A stretch of 16,675 bases of DNA, from contig JANQZQ010000061.1 in assembly GCA_030728545.1 (NCBI GenBank), forward strand, positions 1-16,675. Direction: 5' to 3'. How positions within the stretch are numbered: the first letter of the stretch is position 1; the number at the start of each line of letters is the position of its first letter. Under the pieces are notes generated by a model that worked only from the letters and a program-made list of their open reading frames with translations, did no database searches and was not told where the DNA came from. Both the position numbers and the translations under genes were made by a program. The DNA comes from Ilumatobacteraceae bacterium (GTDB lineage: Bacteria; Actinomycetota; Acidimicrobiia; Acidimicrobiales; Ilumatobacteraceae). Positions 1 through 6,334 of the stretch are shown one piece after another.

Positions 1-580
1 AACACGCTGATGCTGCTGAGATCACCATCGCATTGCGCGAGCCAACCTTGGCGTAGCCCGAAAAGCCCTGCACTACGGGCACAGTTACTGCCACGATGAC
101 CTCGTCGGGTTGCTTGAGGTTCTTTTTCACACCCACCATGAAGTCGTGTATCGACACGTCACGCTCGGTGGTGGCACTGCGCAAATGGACGACGGCGTCC
201 AACGCGCTCAACACGGGTAAGCCATCACCAGCGGGCGAGCACGTGCCGAGGTTGCCGCCCAGCGAACCAGCAGCGCGAATCTGGGGCGAACCCACCGTGC
301 GGGCTGCTTGGGCGAGCGCCGGCGCTTGTAGCGACAACGGGGCCCGTTCCATTTCGGCGAATGGCACACCCGCACCGATACGCAACAAAGCAGTATCGGG
401 GTCAAGGTGCCAGCGTCGCAGTTCGGCCACGCGACGCAGCGAGATGACGTCGTTGACGCGCGCGCGATTGAGGTTAACTTCGACCATCATGTCGGTGCCG
501 CCTTGAATCAAGCGTGCATCCGGATAGTCGCGCAGGGCATTCACCACTTCCAGCACCGACGTTGCGTTGATTACGGTCAC
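1..580 (-). CDS. FAD-binding subunit of a xanthine dehydrogenase/CO dehydrogenase-type molybdenum hydroxylase (CoxM/YgfM-like), 3' end outside the window
   Basis: This is the flavin subunit that would pass electrons from the [2Fe-2S] clusters of the Mo-hydroxylase to NAD+, a quinone or oxygen. The visible 193 residues show the FAD-binding family pattern: LIQGGTDMMVEV at about 24-35 (the GGTD loop) and GSPQIRAAGSLGGNLGTCSPAGD at about 98-119 (second FAD-contacting GGN motif), then the SALDAVVHLRS strand and KVGSRNAMVIS near the edge. The C-terminal domain is missing because the window ends. I chose the GTG at 580: a GGAG at 590-593 sits 9 nt upstream, and its GTGA overlaps the stop of the LLM gene. 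An in-frame ATG at 595 is possible but has no ribosome-binding site. The Mo/Fe-S partner is encoded by the fused gene at 2671-5259, which has no FAD domain of its own, so two unrelated genes separate the subunits. Confidence 0.9.
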   Translation of the reverse strand, partial: MTVINATSVLEVVNALRDYPDARLIQGGTDMMVEVNLNRARVNDVISLRRVAELRRWHLDPDTALLRIGAGVPFAEMERAPLSLQAPALAQAARTVGSPQIRAAGSLGGNLGTCSPAGDGLPVLSALDAVVHLRSATTERDVSIHDFMVGVKKNLKQPDEVIVAVTVPVVQGFSGYAKVGSRNAMVISAASAC

Positions 581-1581
581 AGTGTCGGGCTCCATCCGGC
601 GAATGCATCAATCATGGCCTTGACGTCACCGAGTGGATACAAGATGGGGCACGTGGCGCCGTTGCGCATGTAGTGGGTCACTTGTTCGCGAGCGTCAGCT
701 GGTGTGCCGCTGGCAGTAAGCATCTGCACGATCTCGTCGGGCACGTGTTTTGATGCTGCCACCACTTGCTCGTGGGTTGCGGGCCAGGTGAGCACACTGC
801 CAACTTTGTCGAGGATTGACTGCGGCACACCTGAGGCTTTCATGATGTGCGGTTGCTGGCCCAGGTATTGCGTGACCATCTCGCGGGCCATGTTTAAGGC
901 AATGGCACGATCCTCGTGCACGCTGCAGACCACCAACTGCGGGCGATCGATGTCGTCAAGGCTGCGCCCGGCTTTGTCGGCGCCGCGACTGAGAGCCTCC
1001 ATTGCCTGGGAGTTGTACTCAGGCGAGACCAGATAGTTGAGCACCACTCCGTCGGCGATCTCGCCGGTGAGCTCCATCATTTGCATGCCGGTGGCACCGA
1101 TGTAGATCGGTACGTCTTTGGCACGACGCTCTTGGTACACATAGTCGAGCTCGACGCCATCCAGCTGTACGAATTCACCTTTCATGGTGACGGTTTCGTT
1201 GTTCAGCAGTGCGCGCACCGCTGTGACGATCTCGCGCATGGCCCGCAGTGGCTTGGCGCGAGTGATGCCGACTTTTTGCGCCAGTGGATCCCACCAAGCA
1301 CCGATGCCGAGGATGACCCGACCGGGTGCCAGGTCATCAAGGGTGCTGAAGGTTGCAGCCAAACGCGCTGGGTTGCGGCTCCAGCAGTCCACGACTCCCG
1401 ATCCCACTTTGAGCGTGGTGGTGACTGATGCGAAAGCTGCCATCGGCACGGTGGCTTCGCGCACCAAGCGGCTCTCGGCTTGCCAGACGGCCTCAAAGCC
1501 CTGCGCCTCGGCGTATTGCGCAAATTCCATTCCTTGACGAATCCGGTGGGCATCTTGCAGATACAGCGCGACTCGTGACAT
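577..1581 (-). CDS. LLM-class (luciferase-like) flavin/F420-dependent oxidoreductase
   Basis: This 334-residue protein is a bacterial-luciferase-fold TIM barrel, the family that includes F420-dependent methylene-tetrahydromethanopterin reductase and FMNH2-dependent monooxygenases. Features seen: an N-terminal strand followed by the EFAQYAEAQGFEAVWQAE segment (about 18-35), the VGSGVVDCWSRNPARLA segment (about 59-75), the glycine-rich GRVILGIGAWWDP turn (about 87-99) and PIYIGATGMQMMELTGEIADGVVLNYL (about 157-183). These fit the LLM F420 group better than nitronate monooxygenases. The length is normal for the family. The ATG at 1581 lies 2 bp after the amidohydrolase stop, with a GGAG 11 nt upstream. 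The gene sits between the amidohydrolase and the FAD subunit of the hydroxylase, so a role in the same pathway is likely. The substrate is unknown. RutA, which oxidatively opens the uracil ring, is a distant LLM relative, but nothing here proves that chemistry. Confidence 0.9.
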   Translation of the reverse strand: MSRVALYLQDAHRIRQGMEFAQYAEAQGFEAVWQAESRLVREATVPMAAFASVTTTLKVGSGVVDCWSRNPARLAATFSTLDDLAPGRVILGIGAWWDPLAQKVGITRAKPLRAMREIVTAVRALLNNETVTMKGEFVQLDGVELDYVYQERRAKDVPIYIGATGMQMMELTGEIADGVVLNYLVSPEYNSQAMEALSRGADKAGRSLDDIDRPQLVVCSVHEDRAIALNMAREMVTQYLGQQPHIMKASGVPQSILDKVGSVLTWPATHEQVVAASKHVPDEIVQMLTASGTPADAREQVTHYMRNGATCPILYPLGDVKAMIDAFAGWSPTL

Positions 1582-1583
1582 GG

Positions 1584-2678
1584 CTAGAGGTTCTCCATTC
1601 GTTGGTGCAGGCGCTGGGCTGCTGCCTGAGCTTTGTGGCGCACTTCAGCTTCGTCAACTCGCGTGGTGGTGCCAGCTTGAACCACCATCTGGTTGTTGAC
1701 TTTTACTGATTCGACTCGCATCGCCGTGGTGAAAGCAGCATGCCAGGCATTATCGGCAGCGGGGTAGCGCCAGGTGACTTCGTCGGTTTCAGCTGCGGGA
1801 AACAAGCGACGCGCGTTGTGCATCCACCGCGCAACGGTGTCGGGGGTTTGCGAGGTGTCGAACTCGCGCAACCGCACATAGGCCAGCCGTGATTCTTCGG
1901 CCATGTCGGCGCCGATGCCGTCAGAGCCCAGCACTACGGGGTTGGGACGGGTGGTGGGCTTGGCGTAGCCGACACCGTTATTCATATTGGAACGCGGGTT
2001 ATGGGCAAGCCAACCAGCCAACTCGCGATCAAGATGCACGCCGTGCACGAGCAGCCAGTTGTCTTTTGCTAAATGGGCGAGTCGCGCGCCTGCTTGCAGA
2101 TCGTCAGTTGCTTCGGCCACGTGAATGTGCACACCAACCCCTAGACGCTGCGCAAGTTCGCTGGCAGCTTCGAGCGTTTCATTCGAGCAACTAAAGGCCG
2201 CATGCACGCCGACCATGCCATCGCCACCTGCTTTTATGTGGCGCTCGCATTCTTCTAAGCCGCGCTGAGCAGCCTTGGTCATGGTGGAAAGCGGTGACAC
2301 CTTTTGGTGCAGCGCACCATCATCACCCCAGCGATCCGTAACGCCATAACACGCTCGCACTCGCACGCCAACTTCGTCACAGGCGCGCGTGATCGCTTCG
2401 AGCGAGCCTTCGATGGCGTTGGGTGACTCGTGGTGATCGATGATGCAAGTGGTGCCCGCAAGGGCAGCTTCGAGAGCGCCAAGTTTGGCCGACCAATAGA
2501 TGCTGTCTATGTCGTGAGCCGCGTCGAGACGCCACCACACCAGTTCGAGCATGTGGGCAAACGACGTGGCCGTGGCGCGTGGTGCCGGCATGCCGCGGGC
2601 AAGAGCCGAGTACAAATGGTGATGGGCATTGACCAGACCTGGGGTAGTGCTCGTCATCGAGTTTGAAGCGTTACTCAT
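1584..2678 (-). CDS. SsnA-type amidohydrolase/aminohydrolase, compact form lacking most of the beta-sandwich domain
   Basis: This is a metal-dependent amidohydrolase of the cytosine deaminase/guanine deaminase/SsnA/chlorohydrolase branch, 364 residues from the chosen start. The catalytic set is complete: HxH in NAHHHLYS (H19, H21), metal His and catalytic Glu in HIHVAE (H186, E189), His in LVHGVHL (H212) and metal Asp in SDGIGADM (D253). SsnA-like signatures include LYSALARGM, ELVWWRLD, TTCIIDHHESP and HNPRSNMNNGVGY. The ATG at 2678 is supported by a GGAG 6 nt upstream and an 8-bp overlap (ATGAGTAA) with the hydroxylase stop; a reading from 2750 would run deep into that gene. Family members are usually about 440 residues with some 60 residues before HxH. 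Here there are 18, and the C-terminal GxLExGxxADL segment is also absent, although VNNQMVVQAG remains. It probably deaminates or hydrolyses the heterocycle handled by the adjacent hydroxylase. The substrate is inferred, not shown. Confidence 0.88.
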   Translation of the reverse strand: MSNASNSMTSTTPGLVNAHHHLYSALARGMPAPRATATSFAHMLELVWWRLDAAHDIDSIYWSAKLGALEAALAGTTCIIDHHESPNAIEGSLEAITRACDEVGVRVRACYGVTDRWGDDGALHQKVSPLSTMTKAAQRGLEECERHIKAGGDGMVGVHAAFSCSNETLEAASELAQRLGVGVHIHVAEATDDLQAGARLAHLAKDNWLLVHGVHLDRELAGWLAHNPRSNMNNGVGYAKPTTRPNPVVLGSDGIGADMAEESRLAYVRLREFDTSQTPDTVARWMHNARRLFPAAETDEVTWRYPAADNAWHAAFTTAMRVESVKVNNQMVVQAGTTTRVDEAEVRHKAQAAAQRLHQRMENL

Positions 2679-5259
2679 CGTCATCTCCGCCGCGGCGCAT
2701 CGGCAACGAGTTGCGCCACACTCCGTCGAGATCGTGGAGCGCTGCTGCAACGGCGCCGGCTGTTGGCACCAAACCGATTTCGCCGACGCCTTTAATGCCG
2801 TACGGCGAGTTTGGTTGGGGTCGTTCGACCAAGATCACGTCCATCGGCGGCACATCTTTGGCACGCAAAATGCCGAGACTGCGCAGCGTCATGTTGGTGG
2901 GGAACCCGGTGGCGGGGTCACTCGGGAAGTCTTCGGTGAGCGCGTAGCCAAGACCCATGTGGATGCTGCCTTCGATTTGCCCCTCGCACAGGGTGGGGTT
3001 CATGGCTCTCCCCACATCGTGGGCGGCAACCACCCGTTCGACTTTGCCGGTATCGCGATCCATGATCACGAGTTGTGATGCATAGCCAAAAGTGGAATGG
3101 ATGATGGGGTTGACCACATTTGGGTCGCCGAGTTTGGTGGTCCAATCCACGCGGTATTCACCGACATGGTCGACACCGCGGGTTAAACCGTTGGCGAGTG
3201 CCGTAGCGCATGCGGCCTGCACTGCGCCGGCGCCCATCAACGTGCCGCGTGAACCTGTGGTCTGCCCCAAGCCGAGCTCGTGAGTGGTGTCGACCACAAC
3301 GTGCATTCTTTGTGGATCAATCTCGAGGTGAGCGCCGAGTTCTTCGATTACCACTTGCATCGCAATGGTGTGAATGCCTTGGCCCATCTCTGTCCATCCG
3401 TGGCGCACTTCAATGCTGCCGTCATCTTCGATACGCACGACGGCTTTGGTGATTTCTTTAAAGCCGTTGCCGAGACCACTATTTTTTAAACCCAAGCCCA
3501 ACCCGATTGGCTTGCCCGCGGCACGCGCAGCGTCGTAATGCGGCTTGATGGCATCCAAACAGGCCAGGGCACCATCGCAGCCATCGTCCATGATTTGTCC
3601 AGGGCCCCAGACCATGCCCGGGCGAATCACATTGCGACGTCGAATTTCCCAACCGCTGATGCCCACTTGCTCGGCCAGTCGGTCGAGCATGCCCTCCATG
3701 GCGAATTGGGCTTGGTTGGCGCCAAAGCCACGAAAGGCACCGCCGACTGGGTTGTTGGTGCGCACGGCGATGGCCTCAACATCGATCGTTGGCACGTGAT
3801 AGGGGCCGCTGGCATGGCCGGCCATGCGCTCGAGCACTTTCATGCCAACACTCGCATAGGCCCCAGAATCACCGACAGCGCGCACGCGCAAGCCGGTCAA
3901 CACACCAGTGTCGTCACACCCGAGCGAATACTGCATGCGAATCGGATGGCGCTTGGCGTGCATCAGCAGACTTTCTTCGCGCGACAACACGCACTTAACG
4001 GGTGCGTCAATCAGCCAAGCGGCCAACGCAGCATGCGCCTGGTTAGACATGTCTTCTTTGCCACCAAAAGCGCCGCCGTTAGACACCAGCGTGACGGTGA
4101 TGGCTTCGTTTGGCACGCCGAGCACTCGGGCGATGTCGTTGCGATCGTCCCAGATACCTTGTCCGCCTGAATACACCTGAAGATGGCGTTCGTTGGAAAC
4201 CTTGGATGGCACGGCCACGGTGGCTTCGGGTTCCAAAAATGCATGTTCGATGCGTTGGGTCTGAAATGTTTCGGCAAGTACGTGGGCACTAGTGGCCAAC
4301 GCTGCGTCAACGTCGCCGCGCGAATAGGTGCTGGTGCTCAGCACATTGTTTTTGGTCTGCCACACAGCAACTTCATCGGTGTGCAGCGCAACATCGATAT
4401 CGGTAATAGGGGTGTGCACTTCGTAATCCACCGTGATGAGCGCGGCTGCTGCGCGAGATGCTTGGCGGGAGTCGGCGACCACAATGGCCAACACATCACC
4501 GGCATACGACGTGATGCCCCCGACCGGAATCATCACTGGCCAGTCTTTGTAGATGATGCCAACCATGAGTTCACCCGGAATGTCTGCAGCGGTATACACC
4601 GCATGCACACCATCCGCTGCGCGAGCAGCTTCAGTGTGAATATGTTTGACAGTTGCTCGGGTATGGCTCGTAAAGTGCAGCGAGGCATGCAGCATCCCAG
4701 GCAGACGAATATCGTCGATATAGCCACGGTCGCCTAATGCCAGCGCGTCGGCTTCGTATTTGGGCGTGCGCGTACCAACGCCAGCTACTGGTGGCATCTC
4801 CGGAATGTTGCCGAGCGCTACATGCTCGATGGCTTCAAGAATTTTGGCGTACCCCGTGCAACGGCACAGGTGAGCACCCAAGTGTCGAGCCATGTCGCCA
4901 CGTTTCAGTGCTGCACCCTTCTTGTCGATCTGGGCTTTGGCTCGCACCACGATGCCGGGAATACAAAAACCACACTGCAACCCGCCGCAAGCGGCAAAGG
5001 CTTGGGCAAACATGCGCCGTTCGGTTTCGTCGACGCCTTCGAGAGTGGTGATGGTCTTGCCTGCGGCTTTTTCCATGCTGGTCTGGCACGACACCACTGC
5101 TTTGCCGTCAACCAATACGGTGCAGCAACCGCATTGACCAGAGGGTGAGCAACCATCCTTGGGCGATGTGATGTCGAGCTCCTCACGAAGCGCCGCCAGG
5201 AGGTGGGGGTGGGTGCCACGCACCATCACAGGGGTGCCGTTGACGATGAGGTCAGTCAC
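2671..5259 (-). CDS. Fused [2Fe-2S]/molybdopterin-binding xanthine dehydrogenase-family hydroxylase (selenium-dependent XDH type)
   Basis: This 862-residue cytoplasmic Mo-hydroxylase hydroxylates a ring carbon using water. Residues 1-150 are the two [2Fe-2S] domains: plant-ferredoxin type with C37, C43, C46 and C58, and the helical type with LQCGFCIPG (C96, C99) and HLCRCTGY (C132, C134). The molybdopterin domains follow: RIEHAFLEPE (E343), NGGAFGGKED (394-403), GGAFRGFG (R510), EMGQGIHT (624-631), HDVGRAMNP, QIEGSIHMGLGYAL and GIKGVGEIGLVP (E827, the general base). E343 and R510 match the two purine-orienting residues of bovine xanthine oxidase, so a purine-like substrate is plausible. The single-chain Fe-S plus Mo layout and the C-terminal motifs resemble selenium-dependent XDH (TIGR03311-like). 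Whether selenium is needed cannot be read from DNA. There is no FAD domain; the flavin subunit is encoded at 1-580. GTG start at 5259 without a clear ribosome-binding site; the stop overlaps the amidohydrolase start. Confidence 0.92.
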   Translation of the reverse strand: MTDLIVNGTPVMVRGTHPHLLAALREELDITSPKDGCSPSGQCGCCTVLVDGKAVVSCQTSMEKAAGKTITTLEGVDETERRMFAQAFAACGGLQCGFCIPGIVVRAKAQIDKKGAALKRGDMARHLGAHLCRCTGYAKILEAIEHVALGNIPEMPPVAGVGTRTPKYEADALALGDRGYIDDIRLPGMLHASLHFTSHTRATVKHIHTEAARAADGVHAVYTAADIPGELMVGIIYKDWPVMIPVGGITSYAGDVLAIVVADSRQASRAAAALITVDYEVHTPITDIDVALHTDEVAVWQTKNNVLSTSTYSRGDVDAALATSAHVLAETFQTQRIEHAFLEPEATVAVPSKVSNERHLQVYSGGQGIWDDRNDIARVLGVPNEAITVTLVSNGGAFGGKEDMSNQAHAALAAWLIDAPVKCVLSREESLLMHAKRHPIRMQYSLGCDDTGVLTGLRVRAVGDSGAYASVGMKVLERMAGHASGPYHVPTIDVEAIAVRTNNPVGGAFRGFGANQAQFAMEGMLDRLAEQVGISGWEIRRRNVIRPGMVWGPGQIMDDGCDGALACLDAIKPHYDAARAAGKPIGLGLGLKNSGLGNGFKEITKAVVRIEDDGSIEVRHGWTEMGQGIHTIAMQVVIEELGAHLEIDPQRMHVVVDTTHELGLGQTTGSRGTLMGAGAVQAACATALANGLTRGVDHVGEYRVDWTTKLGDPNVVNPIIHSTFGYASQLVIMDRDTGKVERVVAAHDVGRAMNPTLCEGQIEGSIHMGLGYALTEDFPSDPATGFPTNMTLRSLGILRAKDVPPMDVILVERPQPNSPYGIKGVGEIGLVPTAGAVAAALHDLDGVWRNSLPMRRGGDDDE

Positions 5260-5341
5260 CTTTACAGTTTGTCAAGCAGTGGGCGTATCTGCCATGGATA
5301 CTGCCGAAAAGATGGCTATTTCACCAGCTGGAAGGCCAAAG

Positions 5342-5359
5342 AGCTGGGAGCACCCCGCT
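5342..5359 (-). other. Short hairpin in the carbamoylase-hydroxylase gap (possible attenuator or weak terminator)
   Basis: The 109-bp gap between the D-carbamoylase stop and the hydroxylase start contains AGCTGGG-AGCA-CCCCGCT on the plus strand. It is a 7-bp stem with one mismatch and a 4-nt loop, starting about 10 nt after the upstream stop in the direction of transcription. On the transcribed strand it is followed by CTTTGG rather than a run of T, so it is at best a weak terminator. It could reduce transcription from the carbamoylase genes into the hydroxylase gene. Confidence 0.25.
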
Positions 5360-5368
5360 GAGCCTGGC

Positions 5369-6334
5369 TTAGAGCAACGGCGAGCCGTCGGCCCTGGTGT
5401 GAGGGCCCCGCTGGGTGACATGGCGCTGGTAGGACTCCGGACGGCGGTAGTAATCGAGATCAAACAGCGTGTTTTGGTAATTTTTGCACCATTCCAAGTC
5501 GCAATCGGCCACAACGACTTCGTCGCCGTTGCCCACAGTTTTGGCTAGCACTTCGCCTGACGGGGCGATAATCAGCGATTCGGCCAGCGAATCGACTCCC
5601 TCTTCGCAGCCACCCTTGGCTACACCCACTACAAATGTGCCGTTTTGGTAAGCACCTGCCTGCATCACGAGTGCATGGTGGAAACCAGCAAGACGATCCT
5701 GGCTGGGGTCGGGAATGTAGTTCAGCGGAGTGTTGTAGCCACAAACGATGAGTTCCACGCCTTGCAATCCCATCTCGCGATATGTTTCGGGCCAGCGGCG
5801 ATCGTTGCAAATCATCATCCCTACGCGGCCGCCGAACGCCGGCCAAACACCGAAGCCTTCATCGCTTGGTGAAAAGTAATAGCGCTCGGCGTGCTGAAAA
5901 GCGCGACCTGGCTCGTTTGTGGCATGTCCGGGGATGTGCACCTTGCGGTACTTGGCAACAACGTTGGCTGTTTGGTCAACCAAAACTTGCGTGTTGAATC
6001 GTCGGCCGTCGTCGGTGAGCTCGGCATAGCCGAGGCTGAATCCGATATTGCGCTCTCGCGCTGCGGAAAACAGTGGTGCTGTAGCGGGGGACGGCATGGA
6101 ACGCTCGTAGTAGTGATCAACCGTTGAAATGTCATCGACGAACCATCGGGGAAAAAACGTAGTAAGAGCCAACTCAGGAAACACCACAAGAGTTGCGCCC
6201 TGATCTGCGGCGCGATGCAGCAATGCACAAAGTCGCTGCACACATGATTCGCGACTATCGCTGGCTTGGATCGGGCCCATTTGGGCGGCGGCAACCCTTA
6301 CGATTCGCGGTGCACCCCGCAACTGACCTTTCAT
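5369..6334 (-). CDS. Nitrilase-superfamily N-carbamoyl-D-amino-acid hydrolase (D-carbamoylase-like)
   Basis: This cytoplasmic C-N hydrolase cleaves N-carbamoyl compounds to the amine, CO2 and ammonia. Its 321 residues carry the Glu-Lys-Cys triad: FPELAL (E54), YRKVHIPG (K131) and MMICNDRRWPE (C176). The CNDRRWPETYREMGLQG stretch, CGYNTP at 198-203 and FHHALVMQAGAYQNG at 218-232 are typical of D-carbamoylase (Agrobacterium DCase type), and the double Arg after the catalytic Cys is the pair that binds the substrate carboxylate in that enzyme. Beta-ureidopropionase is the main alternative. Its ATG overlaps the M20 gene stop as ATGA, so the two are translationally coupled. A 109-bp gap precedes the Mo-hydroxylase. 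It probably acts late in the ring-catabolic pathway, after ring opening. Both the exact substrate and its stereochemistry are inferred from family resemblance. Confidence 0.88.
   Translation of the reverse strand: MKGQLRGAPRIVRVAAAQMGPIQASDSRESCVQRLCALLHRAADQGATLVVFPELALTTFFPRWFVDDISTVDHYYERSMPSPATAPLFSAARERNIGFSLGYAELTDDGRRFNTQVLVDQTANVVAKYRKVHIPGHATNEPGRAFQHAERYYFSPSDEGFGVWPAFGGRVGMMICNDRRWPETYREMGLQGVELIVCGYNTPLNYIPDPSQDRLAGFHHALVMQAGAYQNGTFVVGVAKGGCEEGVDSLAESLIIAPSGEVLAKTVGNGDEVVVADCDLEWCKNYQNTLFDLDYYRRPESYQRHVTQRGPHTRADGSPLL

Noticed and set aside
577..1581. Naming the LLM protein RutA
   Set aside because: RutA has further conserved regions and a distinctive rut gene context; only general LLM-fold motifs are visible here.
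2679..2750. Longer N-terminus for the SsnA-type protein that might restore the missing domain
   Set aside because: The added 24 residues are out-of-frame overlap with the hydroxylase C-terminus, include a Cys/Arg-rich stretch, and lack the strands expected of the beta-sandwich. The ATG at 2678 has a well-placed ribosome-binding site.
3538..4737. Long plus-strand open frames (210 and 184 codons) opposite the Mo-hydroxylase gene
   Set aside because: They are antisense to a protein with complete catalytic motifs, show no recognisable domains and are rich in His, Arg and Ala as expected of a shadow frame in this base composition.
5260..5280. TTGACA at 5270-5275 (minus strand) as a -35 promoter element for the hydroxylase
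   Set aside because: No TANNNT box follows at 16-18 bp; at that distance one reads into the coding region.
5285..5301. GTATC-N7-GATAC dyad upstream of the Mo-hydroxylase
   Set aside because: Five-base arms with a 7-base loop are common by chance and there is no second copy.
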